Assembly: GCF_009711135.1 (NCBI RefSeq)
Contig: NZ_WMIC01000001.1
Location: forward strand, 806,001 to 870,000
From: Flavobacterium sp. LC2016-01
Lineage (GTDB): Bacteria > Bacteroidota > Bacteroidia > Flavobacteriales > Flavobacteriaceae
Reading direction: 5' to 3'
Length of the DNA: 64,000 nt
The first letter of the stretch is position 1; the number at the start of each line of letters is the position of its first letter. This document shows, one piece after another, positions 1 to 9,311 of this stretch. Under the pieces are notes generated by a model. It saw nothing but the letters and a program-made list of their open reading frames with translations, did not search any database and was not told where the DNA came from. The translations under genes were made by a program, and so were the position numbers.

Positions 1-136
1 ACTTATCAGTTTTGGACAAACTAAATTACTACTTCATAAAGCGGATTCTAGCTTTCTAAAATTTAGTTTATAATTCTGATAATGAATTAGATAAGTGATT
101 TTTAATAAAGTCAATCTCAAAAAAATAAGTAAATTT

Positions 137-541
137 ATGTCAACAAATTATTCAGCAGTTATTGAAGAAGGAAAAGTCCCGAATACATTTATGACAGGCG
201 ACGTTTCTTATAAAAAACAAACGAGCGATATTCATCCTGAAAACACTGTAATAAAAGAAGTTACGTTTGAAGCTTGCGCAAGAAGCAACTGGCACATCAA
301 CGCAGGTCTGCATATGCTTATTGCAAAAGAAGGAGCAGGATATTATCAGGAACGAGGAAGTGCAGTGAGAATGCTTCAAAAAAACGAAGTGGTTACGATT
401 TTACCAGGAGTAGAACATTGGTACGGAGCAACTCCATTTGAAAAATTTTCTTACGTTGCCATTATCACAGAAGCTGATAAAGGTCATGGAATCTGGCTAG
501 ACAAAGTAACCGATGGAGAGTATTTTTTATTGAGTTACTAA
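137..541 (+). CDS. Cupin-domain protein
   Basis: A 134-residue single-domain cupin. The metal-site pattern is recognisable: WHINAGLHML followed by a glycine-rich turn, then a second motif around GVEHWYG. Such small cupins bind a metal and act as isomerases, dioxygenases or ligand sensors; nothing here decides which. The ATG at 137 is preferred over the in-frame GTG at 95, because the cupin fold accounts for the protein from about residue 20 and the GTG extension is AT-rich with no family match. It lies 161 bp upstream of an alcohol dehydrogenase and an aldo/keto reductase on the same strand, which suggests a role in a small redox or detoxification group. That role is inferred. Confidence 0.8.
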   Translation: MSTNYSAVIEEGKVPNTFMTGDVSYKKQTSDIHPENTVIKEVTFEACARSNWHINAGLHMLIAKEGAGYYQERGSAVRMLQKNEVVTILPGVEHWYGATPFEKFSYVAIITEADKGHGIWLDKVTDGEYFLLSY

Positions 542-590
542 GATACTAAGGTTCTGAGATACTAAGGCTGTGAGATGCTAAGTTTTTTAG
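541..590. repeat. Intergenic repeat, CTAAGG-TTCTGAG family
   Basis: Starting at the stop codon of the cupin gene are three degenerate copies of a unit built from gatactaag, gttctgag and gatgctaag. The same vocabulary recurs at about 2929-3175, 16567-16663, 17634-17792 and 18056-18146. Confidence 0.7.
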
Positions 591-591
591 A

Positions 592-640
592 GCGAAGGAA
601 GAATCTCCTTTGCGTAAACCTTTGCGGTTAAACCTAATCA
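592..640. repeat. Partial CTTTGCGGTTAA-type repeat
   Basis: The segment contains cctttgcgtaaacctttgcggttaaacc, matching the right half of the palindromic family seen complete at 11392-11487 and 42294-42402. It is followed to 702 by copies of gaaacctgaaac, another short local repeat, up to the start of the alcohol dehydrogenase gene. Confidence 0.55.
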
Positions 641-702
641 CGAAGCTTCGGGAGAAACTTGAAACCTGAAACAAAAAAACAAACCTGAAACAAATATAAA
701 AG

Positions 703-1755
703 ATGGAAACAAAAAACATAAAAGCCTTTGGTACAGAAGCTGCCGAAGCACCATTACAAACCTTAGATATTAAAAGAAGAGCAGTTCAGGCACATGACGT
801 AGAAATCGAGATTTTGTACTGCGGAATTTGTCACTCTGATTTACATTCGGCTAGAAATGAATGGCATGGCACAATGTATCCAATTGTTCCAGGACACGAA
901 ATCGTGGGAAGAGTTGTAAAAGTGGGCGATCACGTAAAAAACTTTAAAGTGGGTGAATTGGCTGGTGTTGGCTGTATGGTCGATTCTTGCAGAGAATGCG
1001 AGCACTGCAAAAATGATTTAGAGCAATACTGTGAGGAAGGAAATATTTTGACATTCAATTCTCCAGACAAACATTTAGGCGGACATACTTTTGGAGGTTA
1101 TTCGGAAAGTATTGTTGTTGACGAAAATTATGTATTACATATTTCTGATAAACTTGATCTAGCCGGAGTTGCACCTCTGCTTTGTGCAGGAATTACAACT
1201 TATTCTCCTTTGAAACATTGGAAAGTTGGTCCTGGACAAAAAGTTGGAATCGTTGGAATTGGCGGTTTAGGACATATGGGAATCAAATTAGCAAAAGCTA
1301 TGGGCGCTCATGTAGTAGTTTTTACAACGTCTCTATCTAAATTCGACGCAGCGAAAGACCTTGGAGCAGACGAAGTTGTTTTGTCCACAGATCCAGAACA
1401 AATGGCAAAACATGCAAAAAGTCTGAACTTTATTTTAGACTGCGTTTCGGCTGAACACAACATCGATTCGTACCTAAATTTATTAAAAGTTGATGGAACT
1501 TTGACACTTGTTGGTGCGCCAATGGAACCGCTTCCTGTAACTTCTTTCAGTCTTTTATTAGGAAGAAGAAGCTTCGCCGGTTCTGCCATTGGAGGAATTG
1601 CAGAAACTCAGGAAATGCTTGATTTCTGTGCCGAACATAATATCACTGCAGATATCGAATTAATTGGCGTAAACGAAGTAAACGATGCCTACGAAAGATT
1701 ATTAAAAGGAGATATTAAATATCGTTTTGTAATTGATATGGCTTCTTTGAAATAA
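703..1755 (+). CDS. Zinc-dependent NAD(P) alcohol dehydrogenase
   Basis: A 350-residue medium-chain dehydrogenase of the cinnamyl-alcohol/YahK-like branch, expected to reduce aldehydes reversibly to alcohols in the cytoplasm. The catalytic zinc site is visible as CGICHSDLH and GHEIVGRV. The structural zinc loop is CRECEHCKNDLEQYC, with four cysteines. The Rossmann fold carries GIGGLGHMGIKLAKAMG, and LDCVSAEHNI follows the cofactor strand. The length is normal. It is followed by an aldo/keto reductase on the same strand after a 186-bp repeat-filled gap, so the two may not share one transcript. The physiological substrate cannot be read from the sequence. Confidence 0.93.
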   Translation: METKNIKAFGTEAAEAPLQTLDIKRRAVQAHDVEIEILYCGICHSDLHSARNEWHGTMYPIVPGHEIVGRVVKVGDHVKNFKVGELAGVGCMVDSCRECEHCKNDLEQYCEEGNILTFNSPDKHLGGHTFGGYSESIVVDENYVLHISDKLDLAGVAPLLCAGITTYSPLKHWKVGPGQKVGIVGIGGLGHMGIKLAKAMGAHVVVFTTSLSKFDAAKDLGADEVVLSTDPEQMAKHAKSLNFILDCVSAEHNIDSYLNLLKVDGTLTLVGAPMEPLPVTSFSLLLGRRSFAGSAIGGIAETQEMLDFCAEHNITADIELIGVNEVNDAYERLLKGDIKYRFVIDMASLK

Positions 1756-2925
<1,170 letters not shown>

Positions 2926-2928
2926 GGT

Positions 2929-2988
2929 GCTAAGGTTCTGAGGCACTAAGATACTAAGAAAAAAAGCTTAGCACCTCAGAACCTTAGC
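2929..2988. repeat. Inverted repeat, CTAAGG-TTCTGAG family
   Basis: Two 22-nt arms (2929-2950 and 2967-2988) are inverted copies with two mismatches, separated by a 16-nt A-rich loop. The left arm begins four bases after the aldo/keto reductase stop. A strong hairpin in the mRNA 3' end is expected. Confidence 0.8.
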
Positions 2989-3007
2989 CCCTTAGTCCCT
3001 CAAAAAA

Positions 3008-3044
3008 GAAACCCCTCAAGCAATTCAACTCTTGAGGGGTTTTT
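3008..3044. terminator. Bidirectional hairpin terminator
   Basis: AAACCCCTCAAG and CTTGAGGGGTTT form a 12-bp stem around an 11-nt loop, with T tracts on both strands. It lies between the convergent aldo/keto reductase and DUF4142 genes and can serve both. Confidence 0.85.
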
Positions 3045-3049
3045 AGCAA

Positions 3050-3175
3050 AGATTTGAGGTTCTCAGATACTCAATTACTTCGAATATTAGCGTCTAAAAA
3101 TAAGTTTCAAAGTCTGTAAGAAAAAAACTTAGCATCTTAGAACCTTAAAATCTTAGCGTCTAAAAATAAATAATA
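3050..3175. repeat. Degenerate CTAAG/TCTGAG repeat block
   Basis: Fragments such as gaggttctcagatactca, tattagcgtctaaaaataa (twice in related form) and cttagcatcttagaaccttaaaatcttagcgtc belong to the same family as 2929-2988. They end just before the DUF4142 stop codon. Confidence 0.6.
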
Positions 3176-3191
3176 ACCAATTAAATTTATT

Positions 3192-3779
3192 TTACTTTTT
3201 GTCTAGATTTTGTTTCAACAATTTAGCGTGTTCCAAATGTGCTGTTAAACCTGCAATATTATTTGAAGCCCAAAGTTTAATGTCTTCGTCTACAGCATCT
3301 TTAGTTGCTTTTTGCAATTTATCAATCGCTTTTTCGTGACCGTCGATCATCATATCGGCGAATTTTTTGTCAAAATCAAGACCTGATTTTTCGTTTAGTT
3401 TGTTGTATTCTTCCTGACCTTCTTCAGTAAGAGAAGTTGGTAATGTAAAGTTTTTAGCTTTCGCCAAAGCGCTTACTTCTGAAGCCGATTTAGTGTGCTC
3501 CTCAACAAGCATTTTACCAAATTTTTTCACTTCAGGATTGGTACTTTTTTGTTGTGCCAGTTTCCCGATTTCAATTTCAGCCAAATTAATTTCAGCCTGA
3601 TCAACTAAAAATTCAGAATCATCTTCTTTGCTGTCAATGGAGTCAAATTTTGCTTCGTTAGCATCTTCTGCAACTTCTTTTGGATCTTCCTGTTTTGTTT
3701 CATTTTTACAAGACTGAAGGAATATAATAATAAGTCCCGCTCCTAAAATTACTTTACCGGCTAATAGTATCTTTTTCAT
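3192..3779 (-). CDS. DUF4142 lipoprotein
   Basis: A 195-residue protein with a lipoprotein signal peptide ending in LQSC (Cys24), then an acidic linker and a four-helix DUF4142 domain (roughly residues 60-190). Family hallmarks are FLVDQAEINLAEIEIGKLAQQKSTNPEVKKFGKMLVEEH and a later HEKAIDKLQKATKD segment with a conserved histidine. DUF4142 proteins have ferritin-like helical topology and are periplasmic or lipid-anchored; their biochemical role is not established. It is monocistronic and converges on the aldo/keto reductase. Confidence 0.9.
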   Translation of the reverse strand: MKKILLAGKVILGAGLIIIFLQSCKNETKQEDPKEVAEDANEAKFDSIDSKEDDSEFLVDQAEINLAEIEIGKLAQQKSTNPEVKKFGKMLVEEHTKSASEVSALAKAKNFTLPTSLTEEGQEEYNKLNEKSGLDFDKKFADMMIDGHEKAIDKLQKATKDAVDEDIKLWASNNIAGLTAHLEHAKLLKQNLDKK

Positions 3780-4037
3780 GATTTTAATAGTTTGAATGTT
3801 ACGATGTAAAATTATTCAGGAAGCAGGAGGAATGTATTACAGGATTTTTGGAGATTGTTATATGATTTGGATGACCGCTAATTTAAAAATGAGGTTTCCC
3901 GTAAAATAAATTTGTTTTTAAGTGCAATATTTGTTTCGAATAATGGGATGCATTACTTTTCGACAAGAAAAAAGTTTATTTGCTTTTTAAATTGAATTGC
4001 TAACGGTTTATTAAATAATTATAAAAGGAATTTTAAT

Positions 4038-4433
4038 ATGAGAATAATTAAAATACTTTCGGTATTATTATTTTTAGGAATATTTTTTCTTTACTTAAAC
4101 TTTTTTTCATCATTTGTAATGCCTTGGCAAAGAGATGATGCAATTAAAGCAGCATTAAGTTGGGGACAATTAAAGGAACTTCCACATGATGCGGATATTA
4201 TTCATTTAGAAAAAAGAGGAAGTATGTTTACCAGACAATTTATTATTGAATTTACAAGTTCTGAATCTGCCATTAAAAATTGGATTTTAAAAAGCAGAGG
4301 TTTTAGAAATGTCAAACCTGAAATAAAAAACGAAATAAAAACATATCAAATTCATCCAAAAGATGGCGATGCTTACGGAGGAAAAGTTGAAATCGAAGGA
4401 AATAGAGTTTTGATAAATATGAGCTGGAGTTAA
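4038..4433 (+). CDS. Hypothetical membrane-anchored protein
   Basis: A 131-residue protein not recognised as a named family. Residues 5-27 form one hydrophobic segment (LSVLLFLGIFFLYLNFFSSFVM), after which the chain is soluble and mixed alpha/beta, ending in a beta-rich stretch VEIEGNRVLINMSWS. It may be an inner-membrane-anchored protein with its C-terminal domain in the periplasm. It is the first of three consecutive unknown genes on this strand, with gaps of 70 and 23 bp, which may form one operon. Confidence 0.7.
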   Translation: MRIIKILSVLLFLGIFFLYLNFFSSFVMPWQRDDAIKAALSWGQLKELPHDADIIHLEKRGSMFTRQFIIEFTSSESAIKNWILKSRGFRNVKPEIKNEIKTYQIHPKDGDAYGGKVEIEGNRVLINMSWS

Positions 4434-4503
4434 AGAAGAAGAATTCTAACTTCAAAATATTTTGCACTAGCGGCAATGTATATTAACACAAGAATAAAGA
4501 TTT

Positions 4504-5166
4504 ATGACTGAAAAATTTACCTTAACAGGCGGTGCAAGAATTGGAATGGCAAACGCAAGTTATCCTTTTGCTGATCTATATGTCGATAAAGATGTTTTAA
4601 AAATAAACGCCTCAATTGTAGGGAATTTAGTTTTTCAAGCAAAAGATATCATCGAATTAAAGGCTTATAGATCGATACCAATAATTGGCAATGGAATAAA
4701 AGTTATTCATCGAATTGAAAAATACAATCAAGAGGTTATATTTTGGACCTTTAAAGATCCCAAATTTGTACTTAATGAGATCGAAAAAACTGGTTTTTTA
4801 AATAATACAAATAGTAGTCTAAGTGATTCCGATTTGGAAATTATAAAAAGACAAAATCAGGGCGGATTTCCAATCAAAAAATCTGTAGTTGTATTTTTTG
4901 TTATTGCTTGGAATTTACTTTTTATATCTGCATTAATTCCGATTTTTTTAAATCCAAATTCTAAAGGTTTTTCTTTTGGAATTGGCGTTAATATTGCTCT
5001 TGGATTAGTTTTTCTTACTTCTGTGTTAACCGTAATTTCGAAGAGCTTTAGGAAATTAATTTTAAAAGAAGGCAGAGAATTTGAGGATATTAAGAAGTTT
5101 ATATATTTTATTATTTTGATTAGCGGAATATTGTCTATATCATTTGGATTAGCACGTTTTAATTAA
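4504..5166 (+). CDS. Hypothetical protein with three membrane segments
   Basis: A 220-residue protein. Residues 1-95 look like a small beta-rich soluble domain resembling bacterial PH/GRAM-like domains (ARIGMANASYPFADLYVDKDVLKINASIVGN, then a strand-rich part ending IFWTFKDPKFVLNEIEKTGF). Three hydrophobic segments follow at about 128-150, 157-180 and 198-215. The PH-like reading rests on pattern only. It lies between two other unknown genes on the same strand. Confidence 0.7.
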   Translation: MTEKFTLTGGARIGMANASYPFADLYVDKDVLKINASIVGNLVFQAKDIIELKAYRSIPIIGNGIKVIHRIEKYNQEVIFWTFKDPKFVLNEIEKTGFLNNTNSSLSDSDLEIIKRQNQGGFPIKKSVVVFFVIAWNLLFISALIPIFLNPNSKGFSFGIGVNIALGLVFLTSVLTVISKSFRKLILKEGREFEDIKKFIYFIILISGILSISFGLARFN

Positions 5167-5189
5167 AGCTTAAATACATTAATTTAAAA

Positions 5190-5867
5190 ATGAAAAAAAT
5201 AGTTTTTGTGGTATTATTATTTTTAAATCTTACTGTTTCTGCACAAGCATATTTTCCTAGCTTTAATAGTTTATTTTTAAATGATCCTGATGAATCTCTT
5301 TTTAGCCCAGAACTTAATTATTTCAGAGAAGAATTAAAAGTTGTTAGTAAAACCCTTTATGTAGGAGATGTACAAACAGCTACAAGTAGATCGAATGGAT
5401 TTTACAGTTTTAAAGTCGTGCCAACTTCTGTAAGAGAGTATAATTTTTTAAATTCGGGAGTATTCTTAAGATTCAATGTGAATTTGAGAGAGAAACATGC
5501 ATCATTTCCAGTGACTTTTGAGGAGTTTATAGATGAAGATGAATCAGGAGGAAAGGGCAGAATAGATTTTGATATGCAGGGAATTTCCTTGGCTTTTGAT
5601 CAAAAACTGATTAAAGTAGTAAATCCTGCATCTGTCAAAAATAAGGCAGATTTTACAATTACAAATGCAGAATATAAAATCAGCAAGACAAATCTTGAAA
5701 TTGTGTTAAAAGGCTATTTTGCCACCGATGTAATTATTAAAGGAAAGAAAATTAAGAAAGATGCTATTTCCTTCTTGACATTAAATGCAGATAAAATAGG
5801 GTTTGATATTTCTTATGAAACTCAGATAAATAAAGAAAAAATAGTTGTTTTTAAAAAGAAAAATTAA
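5190..5867 (+). CDS. Hypothetical exported protein
   Basis: A 225-residue protein with a clear signal peptide (MKKIVFVVLLFLNLTVSAQA, cleavage near residue 19-20). The mature part alternates polar and hydrophobic residues in a beta-rich pattern (YSFKVVPTSVREYNFL, GFDISYETQINKEKIVVF), suggesting a soluble periplasmic or surface beta-sandwich. No family is recognised. It is 23 bp after the preceding membrane protein and followed by a terminator, so it is probably the last gene of a three-gene unit. Confidence 0.72.
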   Translation: MKKIVFVVLLFLNLTVSAQAYFPSFNSLFLNDPDESLFSPELNYFREELKVVSKTLYVGDVQTATSRSNGFYSFKVVPTSVREYNFLNSGVFLRFNVNLREKHASFPVTFEEFIDEDESGGKGRIDFDMQGISLAFDQKLIKVVNPASVKNKADFTITNAEYKISKTNLEIVLKGYFATDVIIKGKKIKKDAISFLTLNADKIGFDISYETQINKEKIVVFKKKN

Positions 5868-5888
5868 GGACTTTACTATGTAGTTACT

Positions 5889-5923
5889 AAAATCCCAATT
5901 CCTAAAGAATTGGGATTTTTTTT
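5889..5923 (+). terminator. Rho-independent terminator
   Basis: AAAATCCCAATTC and GAATTGGGATTTT form a stem with a short loop, followed by a run of eight Ts. It ends the three-gene unit 4038-5867. Confidence 0.85.
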
Positions 5924-6086
5924 GCTCTGAAATTTATGACTTTCGACTTTAAGACTTTAAACTTTCGATTTACAAATAACTCAAATTATGAAAGTTATAA
6001 CCAAAATTGTATAACAGAATCGCCTTACTTTTTTGGGAACTTTGACATACCATACATATTAAATCATTAACCTAAAATTAAAAGTC

Positions 6087-6326
6087 ATGCCTAATCCAAG
6101 AATTAAAAACGAAAAGCAGTATCAGGCTCTTGTTGAGAAAGGATACAGTAAAGAGAAATCGGCGCGAATCGCTAATACGCCAGATGCCGGAGTAAAAGGC
6201 GGAAAAGCAAGACCTTATGAAGAATGGACAAAAGAAGAATTGCTGAAACAAGCAATCAGAGTAGGAATAAAAGGACGTTCGTATATGAACAAAAGGGGTT
6301 TGATAAATTCCTTGCGAAACAATTAA
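6087..6326 (+). CDS. DUF7218 / Rho-N-like small basic protein
   Basis: A 79-residue basic protein. The N-terminal half (MPNPRIKNEKQYQALVEKGYSKEKSARIANT) is the DUF7218-like motif found in small proteins next to topoisomerase IB. The C-terminal half (WTKEELLKQAIRVGIKGRSYMNKRGLINSLRNN) resembles a Rho-N/SAP helix-extended-loop-helix, a nucleic-acid-binding fold. It ends 11 bp before the topoisomerase gene and is almost certainly co-transcribed with it. A role in guiding or regulating the topoisomerase is inference. Confidence 0.8.
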   Translation: MPNPRIKNEKQYQALVEKGYSKEKSARIANTPDAGVKGGKARPYEEWTKEELLKQAIRVGIKGRSYMNKRGLINSLRNN

Positions 6327-6337
6327 AAATATAAACC

Positions 6338-7423
6338 ATGCCTGCAAAAATCGCTCAGCAAAAGCTTATGAATCAATTAATCAAGTCACCGCATTTGGTA
6401 CTTGAAAAATTGGATTTGGTTTATGTAAGCAATCAAAAGCTTCCAATTGAAAGATGCGAAGGCGAAGATGGTTTTATTTATAAAAAGAACGGACGATGTA
6501 TTAAACAAAAAAGCGAATTAAAACGCTTTAGCAGTTTGGTTTTACCGCCGGCGTGGGTAAACGTTCATATTTCTGATTTGTCAAACGGACATTTACAGGC
6601 GGTTGGCTTAGATGATAAAAACAGAAAACAGTACCGTTATCATCCAAAATGGAACCAAATTAGAAACCAGACGAAGTTTTATAAAATAGCCGAATTTGGC
6701 CAAAAACTTCCCGCTATTCGCAAACAAGTCGATCATGATTTGGAACAAAAAGAATGGTCAAAAGATAAAGTTATTGCGCTTGTGATTCGATTAATGGAAG
6801 AGACGCACATCCGAATTGGAAATGAGAAATATGCCAAAGACAACAAATCATACGGACTTTCGACTTTGCGAAAAAGGCACATCAACATCAATAAAAATTC
6901 CCTCCGATTTGAATTCATCGGAAAAAAAGGAAAACAGCATACGATTACCACCAGAAACAAACAATTGATAAAACTGGTTAGCCGATGCGAGGAAATTCCG
7001 GGTTGGGAAGTTTTTAAATATTACGATAAAAACGGCGAACGCAAAGTTTTAGACAGTCATATGGTCAACGAATATTTACATGAAATTTCGGGAGAATATT
7101 TCAGTGCCAAAGATTTCAGAACTTGGGCCGCTTCGATCATATTCTTTGAAAATTTAATGGAAATCGGAATTACTTCTGACGAAAAAGAAATCAAAAAGAA
7201 TATTCTGACCGCATACGACGCCACGGCTGAAGCGCTTGGAAATACAAGAAATGTTTGCAAAAATTATTACGTTCATCCGCTGTTGGTTTCCACTTATGAA
7301 GATGGATCGATTCAGCCTTATTTCGACAAAGTAAAAAAGAGCCGAAGCACAAAAAAATACTTTTCACGCTCTGAAACGGCCTTTGCAGAATTGATTGAAA
7401 ATTATCAAGTCAATTTAAAGTAA
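6338..7423 (+). CDS. DNA topoisomerase IB (poxvirus type)
   Basis: A 361-residue type IB topoisomerase, which relaxes supercoils through a 3'-phosphotyrosine intermediate. The N-terminal domain (about 20-110) contains IYKKNGRCIK and LVLPPAWVNVHIS. The catalytic domain carries the Arg/Lys motifs RLMEETHIRIGNEKYAKDNKSYGLSTLRKRHI and KDFRTWAAS, and the nucleophile lies in NVCKNYYVHP (Tyr310 or Tyr311). The length is normal for bacterial TopIB. Start ATG at 6338 follows the DUF7218 gene by 11 bp. It sits beside stress-type genes, suggesting an accessory rather than housekeeping topoisomerase. Confidence 0.94.
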   Translation: MPAKIAQQKLMNQLIKSPHLVLEKLDLVYVSNQKLPIERCEGEDGFIYKKNGRCIKQKSELKRFSSLVLPPAWVNVHISDLSNGHLQAVGLDDKNRKQYRYHPKWNQIRNQTKFYKIAEFGQKLPAIRKQVDHDLEQKEWSKDKVIALVIRLMEETHIRIGNEKYAKDNKSYGLSTLRKRHININKNSLRFEFIGKKGKQHTITTRNKQLIKLVSRCEEIPGWEVFKYYDKNGERKVLDSHMVNEYLHEISGEYFSAKDFRTWAASIIFFENLMEIGITSDEKEIKKNILTAYDATAEALGNTRNVCKNYYVHPLLVSTYEDGSIQPYFDKVKKSRSTKKYFSRSETAFAELIENYQVNLK

Positions 7424-7532
7424 ATCGCCAGTTATAGAGCTATAAATAAAATGTTTAGAGTTAATGCATCTCCTTTAAAAGCATGAAATTTGAGTAACAA
7501 ACAAAATCGTTATTAACTAAAAATCAATTATT

Positions 7533-7694
7533 ATGTTACGTTGGACAGTCATATTTATTATTTTGGCAATAGTTGCCGGAATATTTGGTTTTGGTGGCAT
7601 TGCCGCTGGAGCAGCTAGTATAGCAAAAGTTTTATTTTTTATATTCCTGGTATTATTCATCATTTCGCTTATTAGTGGCCGAAGAAGTGTATAA
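7533..7694 (+). CDS. DUF1328 small membrane protein
   Basis: A 53-residue protein consisting of two hydrophobic segments joined by a glycine/alanine-rich turn. It begins [20 protein letters not shown] and continues [18 protein letters not shown], the typical DUF1328 (YtjA-type) pattern, ending in a basic GRRSV tail. Such proteins sit in the inner membrane and are often stress-induced; no biochemical function is known. The gene is short enough to be missed by length filters. It precedes a hairpin terminator at 7726. Confidence 0.88.
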   Translation: MLRWTVIFIILAIVAGIFGFGGIAAGAASIAKVLFFIFLVLFIISLISGRRSV

Positions 7695-7725
7695 ACCAAG
7701 AATCTCAGTACATAAAAACGAATAA

Positions 7726-7770
7726 AAACGACACAATTATATCTTGGTATTTTGTGTCGTTTATCTTTTA
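7726..7770 (+). terminator. Hairpin terminator
   Basis: AAACGACACAA and TTGTGTCGTTT form an 11-bp stem around a 13-nt loop, followed by tatctttt. It separates the DUF1328 gene from the DUF5661 gene. Confidence 0.75.
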
Positions 7771-7783
7771 AAAAATAGCAATT

Positions 7784-8431
7784 ATGGGAACAAAAAGCGG
7801 TGCTTATCAGGATGTCTACGTAAAAAGAGAAGACGAAATGGTAAGCTTGAAAAATGATGTAACAGATTTTTGCGAAAAGTATATCAAACCTGTACATCCT
7901 CAAAACTGGGACTGGTCGGTTCGTGATTTTGAAAATCCTAAAAACGACCCTACAACTGCCGAAGCGCGAGCGATTGCAAATGTAGTTTACAAAGACTTGT
8001 TGGACAACAAGCATACCGAAGTTGATCTTTCGACAATGAACAATGTTGAAGCAATTAAGGCCTATTTAAATCCGAAAAGCAAGTATGAAGATTTTAATAT
8101 GGAGGAATTTGCCTTTGCATTAAAAGTGGAGCTTGAACACGGAAAAATTAAAGATGTAAACGTGACCAATAATCATCCGTTTTTAACGGCGATGATTGCG
8201 CTTGCACATATGACCGAAAGCCTGACGTATTATAAACGTTTGCAAGTGATGGAAGCCGAGGGTGAAATTTATGAAATCATGCGTAAAATTGAAAACTCGC
8301 CAACAGGAAAAGAAGAATGGTATAAAGAATTAGGCAAAGCTGAACAAGAATTGACCGAAGCCAGAGCTGGTTTAACAGAGCGTCTGCAAAAAATGGATGA
8401 TATTCCGACACTTGAAAAAATTGGCGATTAA
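7784..8431 (+). CDS. DUF5661-family protein
   Basis: A 215-residue soluble protein. The segment FNMEEFAFALKVELEHGKIKDVNVTNNHPFLTAMIALAHMTESLTYYKRLQVMEAE matches the DUF5661 pattern: a conserved VELEHG, then N-x-T, then an AHMTE/YY-RL helix. The first ~100 residues form an additional N-terminal part, and the C-terminus is a charged helix. Histidines and acids in the core could bind metal, but this is untested. It is followed by a bidirectional terminator. Confidence 0.78.
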   Translation: MGTKSGAYQDVYVKREDEMVSLKNDVTDFCEKYIKPVHPQNWDWSVRDFENPKNDPTTAEARAIANVVYKDLLDNKHTEVDLSTMNNVEAIKAYLNPKSKYEDFNMEEFAFALKVELEHGKIKDVNVTNNHPFLTAMIALAHMTESLTYYKRLQVMEAEGEIYEIMRKIENSPTGKEEWYKELGKAEQELTEARAGLTERLQKMDDIPTLEKIGD

Positions 8432-8526
8432 AAATTGTAGACGCACTGCTGTGCGCCTCTACGAAATATTGGATTAAATATTTTAAATATTATAGAAATT
8501 CTAATTCACCAGATAAGAAAACATAA

Positions 8527-8562
8527 AAAAACCGTTAAGAATTTTTGATCTTAACGGTTTTA
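8527..8562. terminator. Bidirectional hairpin terminator
   Basis: AAAACCGTTAAGA and TCTTAACGGTTTT-like arms (one bulge near the loop) with A/T tracts outside on both sides. It lies between the convergent DUF5661 gene and the acidic-protein gene. Confidence 0.8.
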
Positions 8563-8583
8563 ATTTTTTAATAATTTTAAATT

Positions 8584-9123
8584 TTATCTTCTTAAATCAT
8601 CGTCTGAGTACGCGTCATCATCTTCTTGTACATCGTCCTCAACATAAGTATTATCATCATCGTTACCATCGTCTTCGTCATTAAAATCGTCGTCATCTTC
8701 ATCTAATTCGTCTAAATCATCTTCGGTTTCATTGAAGTCATTTTCAAAAGTGTCGGCGGGATTATCAAATTCATCATTTTCTTCTTCTTCGTCAAGATCT
8801 TCGTCTATATAATCATCATCATTTTCGAGCTCAACTTCATAAACATCATCATTATTGTGTTCTAAGTCATGCTCGCTATGAAAATCATCATCTAGATCAT
8901 CTAAATCATCGTCGTTGTAATCAATAGCGTTTTCATCGGGATTTGGCTTATCAGGATTATGCCCGTTTCGTACGGTATAGCCGCGATTTGCAGTTTCTTC
9001 AATACTCTTATCGGTATTTTTTTGATCGTTTAAATCGTATAGTTCTTCGTTCATTACCGCATTTCTATTGGCGGTATTTGGGTTTCTGTTAAGAATGCTG
9101 TTGTTTTTATTTATAGTATTCAT
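8584..9123 (-). CDS. Extremely acidic low-complexity protein
   Basis: A 179-residue protein of unknown function. Residues 1-65 are polar and Asn-rich (NKNNSILNRNPNTANRNAVM), with no signal peptide. From about residue 68 to the end it is dominated by Asp and Glu in runs such as DDDLDDLDDDFHSEHDLEH and ends in LRR. It should be disordered and strongly negative. Comparable acidic tails chelate cations, mimic DNA or act as hydration spacers; none of these is shown here. The coding sequence has a normal start and sits between two terminators among stress-type genes, so it is probably real. Confidence 0.75.
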   Translation of the reverse strand: MNTINKNNSILNRNPNTANRNAVMNEELYDLNDQKNTDKSIEETANRGYTVRNGHNPDKPNPDENAIDYNDDDLDDLDDDFHSEHDLEHNNDDVYEVELENDDDYIDEDLDEEEENDEFDNPADTFENDFNETEDDLDELDEDDDDFNDEDDGNDDDNTYVEDDVQEDDDAYSDDDLRR

Positions 9124-9311
9124 GATATCAGTTTTTATAATTTCTATAAAACAAATCTACTTCTAAATGCAAGAGAATTCTTTATAGAATTGTTTTGCGT
9201 AATTGCATAATTATCAGATGTGTAGAATGGAATTTAATTAAAAAATGCTATAACTGTACTGAAATATTGAATGGTAATTTTATACTCTATTAATCATAAA
9301 AAGAAATTACC

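Noticed and set aside
7517..8014. 165-codon open frame on the minus strand
   Set aside because: It overlaps the DUF1328 and DUF5661 genes on the plus strand, both with clear family patterns, and crosses their terminator.
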